A stretch of 64,000 nt of DNA from Pseudomonadota bacterium (GTDB lineage Bacteria > Pseudomonadota > Alphaproteobacteria > Reyranellales > Reyranellaceae): positions 24,945 through 88,944 of the forward strand of contig JAFEBU010000014.1 in the NCBI GenBank assembly GCA_018242505.1, read 5' to 3'. Made by a program: the position numbers and the translations under genes. Positions 64,000 to 64,000 of the stretch are shown piece by piece (position 1 is the stretch's first letter; each line of letters opens with the position of its first letter). Below the pieces are notes generated by a model. That model ran no database searches. It was not told the DNA's origin and was given only the letters and a program-made list of their open reading frames with translations.

Positions 64000-64000
64000 G

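Overview
The window is GC-rich, densely coding chromosomal DNA from an alphaproteobacterium. Gene order is the best clue: tpiA-secG-pyrG, eno, ftsB-like, pdhA-pdhB-pdhC-lpd-lipA, ratA-like, pncC-like, ispDF, dusB-ntrB-ntrC-ntrY-ntrX, dat-like, hfq, hflX and mazG form a backbone typical of that class. The E1-beta subunit carrying its own lipoyl domain and the fused ispDF also fit. A Rhodospirillales/Reyranella-like member is my guess from general character; no marker gene here proves it. I see no rRNA, tRNA, CRISPR array, phage or transposase. No stretch of more than about 300 bases lacks a gene.

Layout. (1) 1-2334: trpC (cut by the window edge), trpD and trpG/pabA on the minus strand, with a small plus-strand metal-binding (HMA) gene between trpG and trpD. 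(2) 2397-28504: a 26-kb accessory block separating trpG from trpE. It holds a ClC-type channel, a DMT exporter, a Pat-like acyl-CoA synthetase/acetyltransferase fusion, a YibQ-type deacetylase, a gamma-glutamyltransferase, an HpaI-type aldolase and a MocR regulator divergent from a PNPOx-family gene. It continues with a LacI regulator facing a phytanoyl-CoA dioxygenase and a frameshifted sugar isomerase, tandem acyl-CoA dehydrogenases, an aldo/keto reductase, an ABC exporter, a TauD-type dioxygenase, a DUF350/glutathionylspermidine-synthase-like operon, an SDR and an enoyl-CoA hydratase. (3) 28554-35098: trpE and ppiD (minus), then tpiA, secG and pyrG (plus). (4) 35159-38060: two exported proteins of unknown function and a three-gene nitrile-hydratase/thiocyanate-hydrolase-like cluster, where many relatives have kdsA. 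(5) eno, then a small accessory insert (ABM-domain protein, acyl-CoA dehydrogenase, AraC regulator, AlaX). (6) 42623-63999: the long conserved backbone from ftsB-like to mazG, with a groES gene lacking a groEL partner.

How the genes work together. The backbone covers glycolysis (tpiA, eno), pyruvate entry to the TCA cycle (the PDH complex plus lipA, which makes its lipoyl cofactor), nucleotide and isoprenoid precursors, and nitrogen control (NtrBC and NtrYX with dusB in front). The accessory blocks look like small catabolic and regulatory modules: acyl-CoA oxidation, Fe(II)/2-oxoglutarate dioxygenases, amidase/hydratase chemistry and local one-gene regulators. The clearest regulatory signal is a perfect 16-bp palindrome between the lacI-type gene and the phytanoyl-CoA dioxygenase. 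The least explained items are the split hydratase cluster, the DUF350 operon, a TTCTCAC repeat cluster, an inverted-repeat element between the duplicated acyl-CoA dehydrogenases, and a 66-codon orphan reading frame next to the frameshifted isomerase.
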